Below, piece after piece: positions 37,392-47,566 of a stretch of 64,000 nucleotides of DNA. The position numbers were made by a program, and so were the translations under genes. The first letter of the stretch is position 1, and each line of letters begins with the position of its first letter. The stretch comes from Galliscardovia ingluviei (lineage in GTDB: Bacteria; Actinomycetota; Actinomycetes; Actinomycetales; Bifidobacteriaceae), in the NCBI RefSeq assembly GCF_014635685.1, contig NZ_BMDH01000002.1, forward strand, positions 433,266 to 497,265, in the 5' to 3' direction. Below the pieces are notes generated by a model. That model was not told the origin of the DNA and ran no database searches. It saw only the letters and a program-made list of their open reading frames with translations.

Positions 37392-39632
37392 TTATACACG
37401 CTCAGCCACTACCACTACTGCCTGAGCGGGGTGCAGACTTGGCATGCGCACGCCATACGATTCAAGCACCTGTGCTGACAGTTCAGTACCTTGGCTAGTC
37501 CACCAACCCAACACACTTTGTGCATTAGTAATGTCAGCAACATCAAGGCATGTGGATAGCGGCTTGATACGATACTGTGCTTGCGGATCAAGCCCTGGCA
37601 GGCGCACAGGAGAAGCTGGATATGTTTGCGAAGTAGTTAATTGCGTAAACCTATACAGTGCTACCGATTGGTCACGAGCTACTACACCATCAAGACGCAC
37701 TGCGGCATCCTGCTCATCGCCATGCACTGTAGTACCTGTTGCAAAAACCTTGCGATACTGCTTAAATGCACTAATCCAAGGAGCAAGCGTATCAAGAGAC
37801 TCTTGTGGCTGCTTGAGCAAATTCCATTCCACACCAAGGTGACCAAAGAAAGCCATTGCCATACGCAATTCTTGGCTAGTTGCACGCTTTGTGGAATGCG
37901 CTGGAGAATCACCCACATGTTCACCGATCATTTCCGGAGGAACAAGCAAAGATGTGTAGCGCTGAATATCGGCACGCTCTACCGGATCTACGCAGTCAGA
38001 AGCCCAAATACGATCTGCATACTGCAATATGCCAAGATCTACGCGGCCACCGCCAGAAGAGCACGATTCAATTTCAAGCCCTTGATGAGCCGCTTTCAAA
38101 TCGTGGAAAATCTTATATACGGCAAGCGTTTGCGCATGAACCGCAGGCTTACCAGAATGCATAGAAACTGCTTCGGTAACCAGCTTATTATGATCCCATT
38201 TAATGTAATCAATGCCAAGTTTACCGATTAATTCATCCATGCAGGCATATACGTATGCAAATGCTTCAGGATTCGTTAAATCAAGAACTTGCTGCATACG
38301 ACCTTGCATTGGCAGTCGGTTAGCGGTCGGCTTCAAAATCCAGTCTGGGTGTGCGCGAGCAGTATCGGAATCGGGGTTAACCATTTCTGGCTCAAACCAC
38401 AATCCAAATTCCATACCGAGCCCATGCACATAGTCAGCAAGAGCTTTCAAACTGCGTTCTCCGCCATCAGCTCCTCCAGGCCAGACTGCTTCATCAACCT
38501 GCCAGTCGCCAAGTCCGGCAGTATCATCACGGCGATGCATAAACCAGCCATCATCAACAACGAAACGCTCGACACCAACTTGCGCGGCTTTATCCGCTAA
38601 ATCACGCAAAGTCTCGAAGGAGTGATCAAAATACACCGCCTCCCATGTATTCAAAATCACAGGACGTGGTTTTGCAGCAATATTGGCATGCCACGAACGA
38701 ATAACACTATGGAAGCGTGCAGCAATTTCATTCAGACCATCGCCATACGATCCATACAACCATGGTGAAGTATAGGATTCGTCGTGTTGCAAGGAAACTT
38801 CACCGCCAAACAGCACTTCACTGCCGCCAATAACACCATTAGTATAAGGCGAGCGCTCTGCCGAAAGTTTACTATTACCACTCCAGCCGAGACTGACTGC
38901 ATAGGCTTCACCATGATCAAAACCAAAACCAGGCTGACCGAGAGTGAGTAATAATGTGGCATCAAAATCAGGACGCCCCATCATGGCTACTTTCTCAAAT
39001 CTACCAACGGTAAGAGGCTGACGCTGTGGGGAACGCTCATGTAAATGATGTCCTGTAGTAGTAAGAATTTCTGTGGCGTACTGTGGTACAGCAAAGCCTA
39101 GTTCAACAGTTTCTACATCAAGAGCAGTATCCGCCAAATTATGCACTTGTGCACTTTGACGAACAGCTCCTCCTTCAAGTACTTCGCATATCCATGTAAG
39201 CGCAATCTGCTGGTCGCTATCTACTGCTTGTACGGTAATAACTGCATATTCGCCATTACCGTGCTCTCGCGCAATAACTTCAGCTGTCTGGTCTGTAACT
39301 ACAAACTTGCAAAACAGCGCCACACCATCGCGGCGCACTACGAAACGATCGGCACCAGTCCAGCTTTCAGACTGCGTAGGCAGCACACTCGGCCAAGGCG
39401 TGTAGTCAAGAGCTCCAGAAACACGCTGAGGTTGCTGCGCGTCTACTAGGTTCAGCAACCACTGGCGGTTACCGTGCTCGCCTACAGGTCTTCCCCAATG
39501 CACAATGCGTGGGAGCTGGTGATCAACAATCGCGATTGCAAAACCTAGCTGCGCCTCAGGTTGTTCTGCATAAATAGCGGTAACTGGTCTATTATCAGCT
39601 GTTGTACCTGAATATTGTTCAACTACTGCCAT
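37392..39632 (-). CDS. GH36 alpha-galactosidase
   Basis: 746 residues, typical of group I GH36. After an N-terminal beta-supersandwich comes a TIM barrel with FVVDDGWF, nucleophile Asp in IKWDHNK (about 477), SCSSGGGRVDLG and acid/base Asp in WASDCVDP (about 547). It removes terminal alpha-1,6-galactose from melibiose, raffinose and stachyose; no signal peptide, so it acts on imported sugars. The ATG at 39632 has GGAGGAAGT directly upstream. Head of the set GH36, GH13, sucrose phosphorylase: raffinose would yield galactose plus sucrose, which the phosphorylase then uses. No sugar transporter gene is in the cluster. Confidence 0.93.
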   Translation of the reverse strand: MAVVEQYSGTTADNRPVTAIYAEQPEAQLGFAIAIVDHQLPRIVHWGRPVGEHGNRQWLLNLVDAQQPQRVSGALDYTPWPSVLPTQSESWTGADRFVVRRDGVALFCKFVVTDQTAEVIAREHGNGEYAVITVQAVDSDQQIALTWICEVLEGGAVRQSAQVHNLADTALDVETVELGFAVPQYATEILTTTGHHLHERSPQRQPLTVGRFEKVAMMGRPDFDATLLLTLGQPGFGFDHGEAYAVSLGWSGNSKLSAERSPYTNGVIGGSEVLFGGEVSLQHDESYTSPWLYGSYGDGLNEIAARFHSVIRSWHANIAAKPRPVILNTWEAVYFDHSFETLRDLADKAAQVGVERFVVDDGWFMHRRDDTAGLGDWQVDEAVWPGGADGGERSLKALADYVHGLGMEFGLWFEPEMVNPDSDTARAHPDWILKPTANRLPMQGRMQQVLDLTNPEAFAYVYACMDELIGKLGIDYIKWDHNKLVTEAVSMHSGKPAVHAQTLAVYKIFHDLKAAHQGLEIESCSSGGGRVDLGILQYADRIWASDCVDPVERADIQRYTSLLVPPEMIGEHVGDSPAHSTKRATSQELRMAMAFFGHLGVEWNLLKQPQESLDTLAPWISAFKQYRKVFATGTTVHGDEQDAAVRLDGVVARDQSVALYRFTQLTTSQTYPASPVRLPGLDPQAQYRIKPLSTCLDVADITNAQSVLGWWTSQGTELSAQVLESYGVRMPSLHPAQAVVVVAERV

Positions 39633-39911
39633 ACTTCCTCCACATTGCTCCGTTGCATACTGCGCATATCAATCATTGTTCCTGATTCGTGCGCTATCTA
39701 CTACGCATTAGATAATTTACTGAAGCTGCACGTGCAAAACAATCTTCCTGCAAGCACAACTACGTATTCAACTATCCAAATGCCTATACGATATACGCAC
39801 TAATAGCTCATATCGTAAAGAACATCGGCTTACTTGTCGCGCTCGCGTGTGTTGCTTGCATAGCGAAAGTAATTTGACGAGAAAGCTGTAAATTTGCTAC
39901 GCTACAAATTC

Positions 39912-39943
39912 AGTACACTGCAAGCTTAGTGCACTGCAAACTT
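39912..39943. repeat. 16-bp tandem direct repeat in divergent promoter region
   Basis: AGTACACTGCAAGCTT (39912-39927) and AGTGCACTGCAAACTT (39928-39943), followed by a partial third (GCTGCAATAA). It lies between divergent GH36 (39632) and deaminase (40038) genes, about 280 bp upstream of the former. Direct repeats spaced by 16 bp could be activator sites. The rest of the 405-bp gap shows no gene. Confidence 0.6.
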
Positions 39944-40037
39944 GCTGCAATAAGCGCGCACTAATGACCACCTACCGTTCACCTTATGTCAGCAATTAGC
40001 AGTCATACATTACACCACTACAACCAATGGAGCTCAC

Positions 40038-40538
40038 ATGCCAGCACTGCCTCAACCTCAAACGAACAATCAGCAAAAGCCACACAATACCAACCAATCA
40101 GACACAAGCGCTGATATCTGGCAGCAACTCTATACGCAAGCGCAACAACATTACCATCCACAAGAGGTAACGCCATTTATTTACGCACATCACGTGGTAT
40201 GTGCTTTAGAAACTGCACAAGGTGATATTTTTACTGGGTTTTGTATTGAAGCCTGTTGCAGTACAATGGACCTCTGCGCAGAACGTGTTGCAGCGCTAAA
40301 TATGTATGTTAATAGCGGACAGACGCAAATAAAACGCATTATTGCATTTCGCGATAAAGCTCCTTACGGTCAGGGTAGCGGTATGCCTTGCGGCGGTTGT
40401 CGGGAATTTTTACTCGAACTTGATGAGCGTAATGAGGACACTGAGTTTCTTGTTGATTATGAAAGCCGTACAACAATTACACTCAAAGAGCTTATGCCAC
40501 TATGGTGGGGCAAGGAGCGCTATTCCCATAGCAAATAG
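40038..40538 (+). CDS. Cytidine deaminase-like zinc hydrolase
   Basis: 166 residues. An N-terminal Gln/Asn/His-rich extension of about 35 residues precedes a compact CDA fold with the zinc/catalytic motif CAERVAAL (Cys-Ala-Glu) and PCGGCREFL (Pro-Cys-X2-Cys), as in homotetrameric cytidine deaminases and blasticidin-S deaminases. Probable role: pyrimidine nucleoside salvage (cytidine to uridine). The sequence between motifs is shorter and more divergent than in housekeeping Cdd, so a relative acting on another aminated substrate is possible. The extension is unusual; no strong RBS is visible before ATG 40038 (GGAGCTCAC, 6 nt upstream, is the best). Confidence 0.75.
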   Translation: MPALPQPQTNNQQKPHNTNQSDTSADIWQQLYTQAQQHYHPQEVTPFIYAHHVVCALETAQGDIFTGFCIEACCSTMDLCAERVAALNMYVNSGQTQIKRIIAFRDKAPYGQGSGMPCGGCREFLLELDERNEDTEFLVDYESRTTITLKELMPLWWGKERYSHSK

Positions 40539-40573
40539 CCTCTTCCTTACTTAATTTTGCAAATCAGACTTAC

Positions 40574-41419
40574 CTATTTATCATGCGCTTTTATCGACTT
40601 TTTTCTCATGAATTGTTTCGCGCATGGAGTGATTTGCAGTGCAGTATACACACAGCGAATAAGTAACACAGCAAGATACAGTGCAAATAAATTAGCACCC
40701 ATTCTCGGTGATACTGCATTGGCAAGCATATTGCCTAGCGGTGTACAAACTGCCGCCACGATACCAATAGTAAGCGCCTGAGCAAGATGCACAAGAGAGC
40801 GTTTCCAATTGGCAATAGTTCCTGCAATCGCGCTCGGAAACATAGCAAGCAAGGACGTACCACGCGCAATAAGATCACTTGCGCCGAAGAATAACGACAA
40901 CGAAGGTACTGCAATGGCACCGCCACCAATGCCAAGTAACCCAGAAAGCATACCAATAACGATGCCAAGAGCAAGTATTCCCACCACACTGAGCGCTGAT
41001 AGATGAATGCTCTGATCACGCGAAGGTGTAAATATTATCTGCGTAATCACAACAAATACCAAAAATGCTGCATACATCCAGCGCAAGAATAATTCAGAAA
41101 GTTTGGAAAGCAGCCAACTGCCTAGTTGCGAGCCAATAATCATACTGCTTGCCAGTAAAGCTGCGGCAATCCAGTCCACATCACCACCTGCAGCATATGA
41201 GGCAACGCCGCCAATAGAGGTTGGTACGATGGCTGCCAGCGAAGTTGCTACAGCATGACGCTGTGAAAATCCGAGTGCTACCAGAGCAGGAACGATTATT
41301 GTGCCGCCGCCAATACCAAAAAGTCCTGAAAAGACACCGCATATTATGCCAACAATCCCCAGAATAATCCACGTTTTCACATTGTTCTGGTAGCCTGCCC
41401 CGGCATTACTCTCGATCAC
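40574..41419 (-). CDS. TauE/SafE-family membrane exporter
   Basis: 281 residues from a GTG at 41419 (VIESNAGAGYQ), chosen because GGAGG sits 7 nt upstream. About eight TM helices in two homologous halves, each with a GxxxGxxGIGGG motif: SGLFGIGGGTIIVPALVALGF (first 20: SGLFGIGGGTIIVPALVALG) and SGLLGIGGGAIAVPSLSLFF. The family moves sulfite, sulfonates or other small anions across the membrane; the substrate here is unknown. Convergent with the deaminase gene, 35 bp apart, with no visible terminator. Confidence 0.82.
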   Translation of the reverse strand: MIESNAGAGYQNNVKTWIILGIVGIICGVFSGLFGIGGGTIIVPALVALGFSQRHAVATSLAAIVPTSIGGVASYAAGGDVDWIAAALLASSMIIGSQLGSWLLSKLSELFLRWMYAAFLVFVVITQIIFTPSRDQSIHLSALSVVGILALGIVIGMLSGLLGIGGGAIAVPSLSLFFGASDLIARGTSLLAMFPSAIAGTIANWKRSLVHLAQALTIGIVAAVCTPLGNMLANAVSPRMGANLFALYLAVLLIRCVYTALQITPCAKQFMRKKSIKAHDK

Positions 41420-41592
41420 GCTACATCCTCCGCCGATATACACATGCACTTTGCTGTAATTGGTATGTAATTTACAGCAAACCACACATATATAGCGGCA
41501 ATTTGGTTACCTTTTGGTCATGCAATACACGAAATCAAGGGTATAGAAGCATCAAATTCTACACCAAATCAAGGGTAAACGTTTGCCATTTA

Positions 41593-42003
41593 TCATTCAA
41601 CTAATGCAAAAAATCCTTCTGGAGATAACGCTGGAATTGGAGAGAATCTAAAATCCTTGGTATTCCTTGTAATAATAAAATCTGCATGTTCCCGTGAAGC
41701 GATTGCGGCAACAAACGAATCTTCAATATCATGTAAATCAAGCTCGAGTCCAGAAAGAACAGTAGATTCATCTATATATGCAACATGGGCAACACTCAAG
41801 CAATATCGTAATGCGCTTATAGCGGTGTCCCTATCCTTATTTTTCTGGACAATATAGATAATTGTCCCTGCAGAGTGTGCTGGCATCAATACATGGTGCT
41901 GAGCAGTACAAGCACTGTCTAATATTCTTGCGGATGCATACCATAAATACTCACGTTGCAAAATCACGTCAAGAAAAATATTGGTATCAACAATCAGTTT
42001 CAT
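41593..42003 (-). CDS. PIN-domain toxin (VapC-like)
   Basis: 136 residues. PIN-fold acidic residues: Asp6 (MKLIVDTNIFLDV), Glu/Asp cluster in DLHDIEDSFVAAIA and Asp in ITRNTKDFRFS. Such proteins are Mg2+-dependent RNases, in VapBC modules cutting tRNA or rRNA. The start ATG overlaps the stop of the upstream antitoxin gene by 4 nt (ATGA, 42000-42003), the standard TA arrangement. A pair of PIN plus DUF6364-like antitoxin is known in Bacteroidetes and actinobacteria. Full length, no frameshift. Confidence 0.85.
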   Translation of the reverse strand: MKLIVDTNIFLDVILQREYLWYASARILDSACTAQHHVLMPAHSAGTIIYIVQKNKDRDTAISALRYCLSVAHVAYIDESTVLSGLELDLHDIEDSFVAAIASREHADFIITRNTKDFRFSPIPALSPEGFFALVE

Positions 42004-42239
42004 TGCCGAGACCTCAGATATTCCTTGTATTCTAATGCACTATCTGCACTACCTCTGCCAATACCTATCAACTTACGAACTGTGGGTGAAAGTTTCTGTA
42101 TTTGCCGACTATCAGCATCTATGGAACGCAAATACGAGTCAACAATTTCAGACAACGATTTACCAGAATACTGAGCAAACTGCTTTGCAGAAGTGACAGT
42201 ACGCTCATCAAGATATAGTGTTACAGCTGTGCTTGCCAT
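42000..42239 (-). CDS. Ribbon-helix-helix-type antitoxin (DUF6364-like)
   Basis: 79 residues. N-terminal strand TAVTLYLDERTVTSAKQFA followed by the helix-turn-helix of an RHH dimer (SGKSLSEIVDSYLRSI); the basic C-terminal tail would wrap the PIN toxin. AGGGAG lies 6 nt before ATG 42239. First gene of the two-gene TA operon; probably represses the operon through the palindrome upstream. Confidence 0.82.
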   Translation of the reverse strand: MASTAVTLYLDERTVTSAKQFAQYSGKSLSEIVDSYLRSIDADSRQIQKLSPTVRKLIGIGRGSADSALEYKEYLRSRQ

Positions 42240-42264
42240 TATTGCTCCCTGTTATTTTTCTACG

Positions 42265-42276
42265 AATACAAGTATT
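42265..42276. promoter_or_regulatory. Candidate operator of the toxin-antitoxin operon
   Basis: AATACAAGTATT, a near-perfect palindrome 26 nt before the antitoxin ATG, adjacent to TAATACAAT, a plausible -10 on the minus strand. The position suits RHH antitoxin autoregulation. Inference from position only. Confidence 0.4.
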
Positions 42277-42359
42277 GTATTAGATTTTACAATCATGAAA
42301 AAACTAATTTCTACCTGTTGGCAAGCTTGACAAATTGACCCAACAGTGATACACAAACT

Positions 42360-43991
42360 CTACTGGGGACCTTGGCAAAGCTGCAACATTGCCGCACGCA
42401 CTGACTGCTCATCCTCACCACTAAAAAGCACTACTAAGTAGTCACCAGCACGCAACTCAGTATCGCCACGAGGCACCATCTCATGATCACCTCGGCGCAA
42501 ACGCACAATCAAGCATCCAGAAGGCCAAGCAATATCGCGCACTTTATGACCATCGGCTGCAGAACCCATTTCTACAGGAAAATCCATAACTCCACTACCA
42601 ACAGCGGAATGCGCATGCTCTTCAAGCCCCTGCTGCTTCAAGTACCGCTCCAACAACGCACCATAAATTGGCTTAGTTTTCAGCAAATCAGAAACCAGCA
42701 AACCAATAAATGCTGTAGCAGCAACAGGTAGCATATGCACCAAGGTGCCTGTCATTTCAACAGTCAGCAGAATAGAAGTAATTGGCGTTTTTACTGCACT
42801 TGCAAGCGTTCCGGCCATAACGCATACAGCAAATAGCGGCACCGTTTGACTAGAAATACCACCTAAATCGCGCGCCAGCACACCACACAATCCGCCTCCT
42901 AATGCACCGACAGCAAGAATAGGCATAAAAATACCACCCGGCATACCACTACCAAAACTTGTGCATGTAAACAATAATTTGGCAATAAGCAACACCAGTA
43001 ACATCATGGCGCTAGTTTGCGCCAGCTCGGAAAGCTCAATTAACTTGCTGCCACCACCAAGCACTTCAGGCAGCCATAATCCAATAGGTAATGCTAAGAC
43101 AAGCGCAATCACACAACGCCATCTGGCAGGCACATAGCCATACAATGTTTGAAAACCTAGCAATGCTCGATTTGTCAGCGATCCTAGCAGCCCTGCCACA
43201 ATACCGAGTGGAATCATCCACCAATAGTGTGTCAAATTCAGCTGCGGCATATGAATAAAATCAAGTACTGGAGTAAGTCCAAGCGCTGTTTTGGAAACGA
43301 AATCAGCAGTTAGTGATGCCGCAGTAGCACCAATCAAAATTACTGGAGAAAAACTACGATGTACTCCCTCAAGAGCGAACATCATGCCCGAAAGCGGTGC
43401 GCTAAACGCTGCAGAAAGACCAGCAGCAGCGCCAGCAGTCACCATCACATGTTCTTGCAGATCATTGCGGTGTTTAGTTGCCAATCTATGTGATACAAAC
43501 TGTGCTCCACAAGCGCCAATCTGAATAGACGGACCTTCCCTACCAAGCGAAAGCCCAAAAAGACCACCCAACAATCCTCCAACGAATCGCACAGGCAAAA
43601 TCGTCTGCCATTTCATCGAAAGCCCATTGATTACCACACCTGATGTCTGCGGAATACCACTACCGGATGCCATCGGTTCGCGCTTGACCATCCAAGCATT
43701 AAGTAAACCCACAGCCACTACTGTTACAGCCCAAGGAATAAGTAGCCACCAATGTCGATGCATCTGCCCATACATCCAATGCGCAAATACCAAACCATAC
43801 TGAATGCCGAGGCGATAGAGCACTACAAGTACACCCGCAACGATGCCGCACAGCACGCCGGCAGCAGCCATCTTCCATTTGAGGCGACTAAACGTCGTCA
43901 TCATTTTGTTGAATGTGCTAAATGTTGCAGTTTGTCCTTGCAAGTTTGTGCTCATGCGAACATCAACCATCCTAGTGTTACGCAGCTCCAA
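42360..43991 (-). CDS. CLC-family chloride channel/antiporter with TrkA-C domain
   Basis: Up to 543 residues. Canonical CLC anion-site motifs: GSGIPQ (about 107), GREGPSIQIG with the gating Glu (about 148) and GSGMPGGIFMP (about 348). The C-terminal about 85 residues (VIVRLRRGDHEMVPRGDTEL-like) form a TrkA-C/RCK domain likely to sense a ligand. The motifs match Cl-/H+ exchangers, not the fluoride-specific CLC-F type. Start uncertain: TTG 43991, ATG 43970 and ATG 43955 all overlap the end of the preceding crcB gene (stop 43952) and none has an ideal RBS, so coupled translation is probable. Third gene of the crcB-crcB-clc operon. Confidence 0.85.
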   Translation of the reverse strand: MELRNTRMVDVRMSTNLQGQTATFSTFNKMMTTFSRLKWKMAAAGVLCGIVAGVLVVLYRLGIQYGLVFAHWMYGQMHRHWWLLIPWAVTVVAVGLLNAWMVKREPMASGSGIPQTSGVVINGLSMKWQTILPVRFVGGLLGGLFGLSLGREGPSIQIGACGAQFVSHRLATKHRNDLQEHVMVTAGAAAGLSAAFSAPLSGMMFALEGVHRSFSPVILIGATAASLTADFVSKTALGLTPVLDFIHMPQLNLTHYWWMIPLGIVAGLLGSLTNRALLGFQTLYGYVPARWRCVIALVLALPIGLWLPEVLGGGSKLIELSELAQTSAMMLLVLLIAKLLFTCTSFGSGMPGGIFMPILAVGALGGGLCGVLARDLGGISSQTVPLFAVCVMAGTLASAVKTPITSILLTVEMTGTLVHMLPVAATAFIGLLVSDLLKTKPIYGALLERYLKQQGLEEHAHSAVGSGVMDFPVEMGSAADGHKVRDIAWPSGCLIVRLRRGDHEMVPRGDTELRAGDYLVVLFSGEDEQSVRAAMLQLCQGPQ

Positions 43992-44353
43992 GGTACGATA
44001 ACTTCAAGAACGATATTGACAATACTGGCAAGATAATGTTTACTACGAAAAAGCGTGACTGACTCATTGATCATAGTGGAGAATGTTGAAAATCCGCCTA
44101 GAAAACCGGTTGCCAACGCTGTGTACATCAACGGAGAGTTTGCGAACACTCCTGAATGTAGGTACAGAGCAGCAATGACACCAGCAAGTAATGACGCTAA
44201 GGCATTGATGATTAAAGTTGAGAGCGGGAAAGTAAGTGCTTTTGCTTCTTTAATGCAGGTGTCGAGGAAGAAGCGTGCCACAGCTCCTAGTCCTCCAGAG
44301 GCGCAAATAACAAGAACACTGATTAACGTCGGTGTAGTTATGGACGAACTCAT
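43952..44353 (-). CDS. crcB: Fluoride channel subunit CrcB/Fluc (copy B)
   Basis: 133 residues, four TM helices. Fluc signatures GGLGAVARFFLD in TM1, NALASLLAGV in TM2 (Asn), and GFLGGFSTFSTM in TM3 with the Phe/Ser-Thr fluoride path. Works as an antiparallel dimer exporting F-. Overlaps the previous crcB by 4 nt (ATGA, 44350-44353). Paired crcB genes often encode heterodimeric channels. Confidence 0.93.
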   Translation of the reverse strand: MSSSITTPTLISVLVICASGGLGAVARFFLDTCIKEAKALTFPLSTLIINALASLLAGVIAALYLHSGVFANSPLMYTALATGFLGGFSTFSTMINESVTLFRSKHYLASIVNIVLEVIVPWSCVTLGWLMFA

Positions 44354-44886
44354 CGCTGATCACCTTCTTCACGGGCAGTATTGCTTGAAATAGTTTCTCG
44401 CCGCAGTCCCTGCCATTGCGCCAAACTTGAGCCGAACCATACACCAATAGCAGCCATAATAAGACCAGCAATAAGCGTTACTCCTGCATACACCGCTGCA
44501 GCAGGCATATTATGATCCGTAGCACTTGTCGTAAACCACTCCAATGCCAAAGTAGACATTGTAGATAAGCCGCCGCACATACCCATACCTAAACCGCGAC
44601 TTGCTAAGGTTTTACTACGGTTTGCAATCCAAGGAGCACCAGCAAGATATGCCGTCAACGCCGCATACAGTAAGCAGGCAAACAAATTCGCTTCTAACGT
44701 GCCATTGCGTAATCCCGATAGCAGCGGGTCAGCCGAACGATAGATATCAGCGTTGTAAGCACTTAGTCCAAATCGAATTCCTGTACCTAAAGCACCGCCC
44801 AAAAACACCACTACATACAGCATGGGGTCCAGTAATGTTGGTTTAGGCAATGGACTTTCTTGAGGCTCGTGGCTCTGCTTGCTCAT
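44350..44886 (-). CDS. crcB: Fluoride channel subunit CrcB/Fluc (copy A)
   Basis: 178 residues from ATG 44886 (MSKQSHEPQES), with GAGG 7 nt upstream; the frame extends to 44964 without RBS. Four TM helices with GGALGTGIRFGLS, NLFACLLYAA and GMCGGLSTMSTL. Compared with copy B it has an extra about 20-residue cytoplasmic N terminus and a charged C-terminal tail. First gene of the operon; a strong hairpin lies 23 nt before the start. I did not see the conserved sequence of a fluoride riboswitch upstream. Confidence 0.9.
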   Translation of the reverse strand: MSKQSHEPQESPLPKPTLLDPMLYVVVFLGGALGTGIRFGLSAYNADIYRSADPLLSGLRNGTLEANLFACLLYAALTAYLAGAPWIANRSKTLASRGLGMGMCGGLSTMSTLALEWFTTSATDHNMPAAAVYAGVTLIAGLIMAAIGVWFGSSLAQWQGLRRETISSNTAREEGDQR

Positions 44887-44908
44887 AGTTTTCCTCATTC
44901 TTACTACA

Positions 44909-44945
44909 TAAGCGCAACCTTGCAGTATTGCAATCGTTGCGCTTA
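44909..44945 (-). promoter_or_regulatory. Long hairpin/palindrome directly upstream of crcB
   Basis: TAAGCGCAAC (44909-44918) pairs perfectly with GTTGCGCTTA (44936-44945), and inside the loop TTGCA pairs with TGCAA, giving about 15 bp in total. It ends 23 nt from the start codon, just before the RBS. Either an operator or an RNA structure affecting translation of the operon; not a recognised riboswitch. Confidence 0.6.
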
Positions 44946-45044
44946 ACAGTATGCTTACGAGCACATGCTTGTGAGTGCGTGCTGATGTGTGTACTCATGT
45001 AATCCGATGCTCAGTCAAGCATATTACTTAATCAAGCATGTTAC

Positions 45045-46355
<1,311 letters not shown>

Positions 46356-46461
46356 TTAGCGTATGCGCTCTCGGCAAACTTGTGGCAAACCCCTGCCGCA
46401 TTTAGCCTACCCTGCGCCCTAAACGAGAGCAGGACAGGCGTTCATGTTTGGCGTTCATGTT

Positions 46462-47235
46462 TTATGCAAGCTCCGATGTCGGCAACTGACGACCATGAGT
46501 ATCTGTTCGTGCTACTGTCCAAGAATTTGCCTGCACAACAGGGCGCACTACAACACGATCAATATTGACATGCTTTGGTCTTGACAGCGTCCAAGCAATA
46601 ACATCTGCAATATCTTCTGCCAAAAGCGGCTCGTCCACGCCAGCATACACATCCATAGCTTTATCGGTACTACCAAGGCGGTTTAGTGAAAATTCCTCAG
46701 TTTTTACCATGCCAGGGCACACTTCAATAATACGCACCGGTTCTCCAACCAGCTCTAAGCGCATCGTTTCGGGAATCATTGCCTCAGCATGCTTTGCAGC
46801 AGTGTATCCTGCGCCTCCCATATAGGTCTCGTGAGCAGCAGTTGATGTCACAAATACTACATCACCACCATGTTCGCGCAAACCTGGCAGCAGCGCTTGT
46901 GTCAGGCGCAGGGTGGACATGACATTAATTTCATACATTGTGCGCCAATCTTCTGGCTTCCCGTCTGCTACTGCATCACTACCGCGAGCGCCGCCCGCAT
47001 TATTTACCAGTGCATCGAGCGGACCTCCGTTGAGCACACCGCGTACTAGTTTTGAAAGTTCTTCATCTTTGGTAAGGTCAGCTGCTATTACTTGGCAGCC
47101 TGTTTGCTGAGCTAGTTTTTCTAGTCGCGCTTGGCGTCGTGCTGTAGCAATGACGTCATGCCCTTCTTGGCGCAATTTGCGTACTGTTGCTTCTCCAATA
47201 CCCGACGATGCGCCTGTTACTAGAATGCGTGCCAT
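46462..47235 (-). CDS. Short-chain dehydrogenase/reductase (YdfG-like)
   Basis: 257 residues. Classical SDR: cofactor motif TGASSGIGEA (7-16), NNAG (about 78), catalytic Ser near VTSTAAH and YTAAK (Tyr-X3-Lys, about 143-147); the Arg/Arg pair ATARRQARLE after beta-2 suggests NADP(H). Closest in form to YdfG-type NADP-dependent L-allo-threonine/3-hydroxy acid dehydrogenases. The C-terminal RPKHVNIDRVVVRPV is also typical of that group. Cytoplasmic; physiological substrate unknown. Stands alone upstream of purA. Confidence 0.88.
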   Translation of the reverse strand: MARILVTGASSGIGEATVRKLRQEGHDVIATARRQARLEKLAQQTGCQVIAADLTKDEELSKLVRGVLNGGPLDALVNNAGGARGSDAVADGKPEDWRTMYEINVMSTLRLTQALLPGLREHGGDVVFVTSTAAHETYMGGAGYTAAKHAEAMIPETMRLELVGEPVRIIEVCPGMVKTEEFSLNRLGSTDKAMDVYAGVDEPLLAEDIADVIAWTLSRPKHVNIDRVVVRPVVQANSWTVARTDTHGRQLPTSELA

Positions 47236-47465
47236 ATCTCCTCCATTGGTTGCTTTAACTGCATATGAACTTTAACTTCATATGAACATTTACGAGTCTA
47301 GTATGTTCTTGACTCGTCTCATACCAGCATTACGCCTCATTATCTGACATACCATTATCTGACATAGCATTATTTGACATAGCAAACATGCTCTACCTGA
47401 CTTCGCTCGTTGCTGCAAACATACACACGCTATGTATACACATATCCACTTTCAACACGCTTATT

Positions 47466-47494
47466 TTGTGAGAATGATTCTCAATAAGTATACT
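47466..47494 (+). promoter_or_regulatory. Promoter with Zur/Fur-type box
   Basis: TTGTGA (47466-47471), 17 bp, TATACT (47489-47494). The spacer holds the perfect palindrome TGAGAATGATTCTCA (47469-47483), the form of actinobacterial Zur boxes (TGA-N-AAT-N-ATT-N-TCA). A bound repressor would block the promoter, so the following zinc-binding protein should be induced by zinc starvation. It also fixes the start of that gene downstream of about 47500. Confidence 0.85.
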
Positions 47495-47566
47495 GCAGAT
47501 AGCAGTTTGCATAATGCACACAACTGCAAACTGATACCATACGTTTATTATGTAGAAAGTACAGCC

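Noticed and set aside
44887..45044. Fluoride riboswitch upstream of crcB
   Set aside because: I could not find the conserved riboswitch core. Only an unrelated long hairpin is present.
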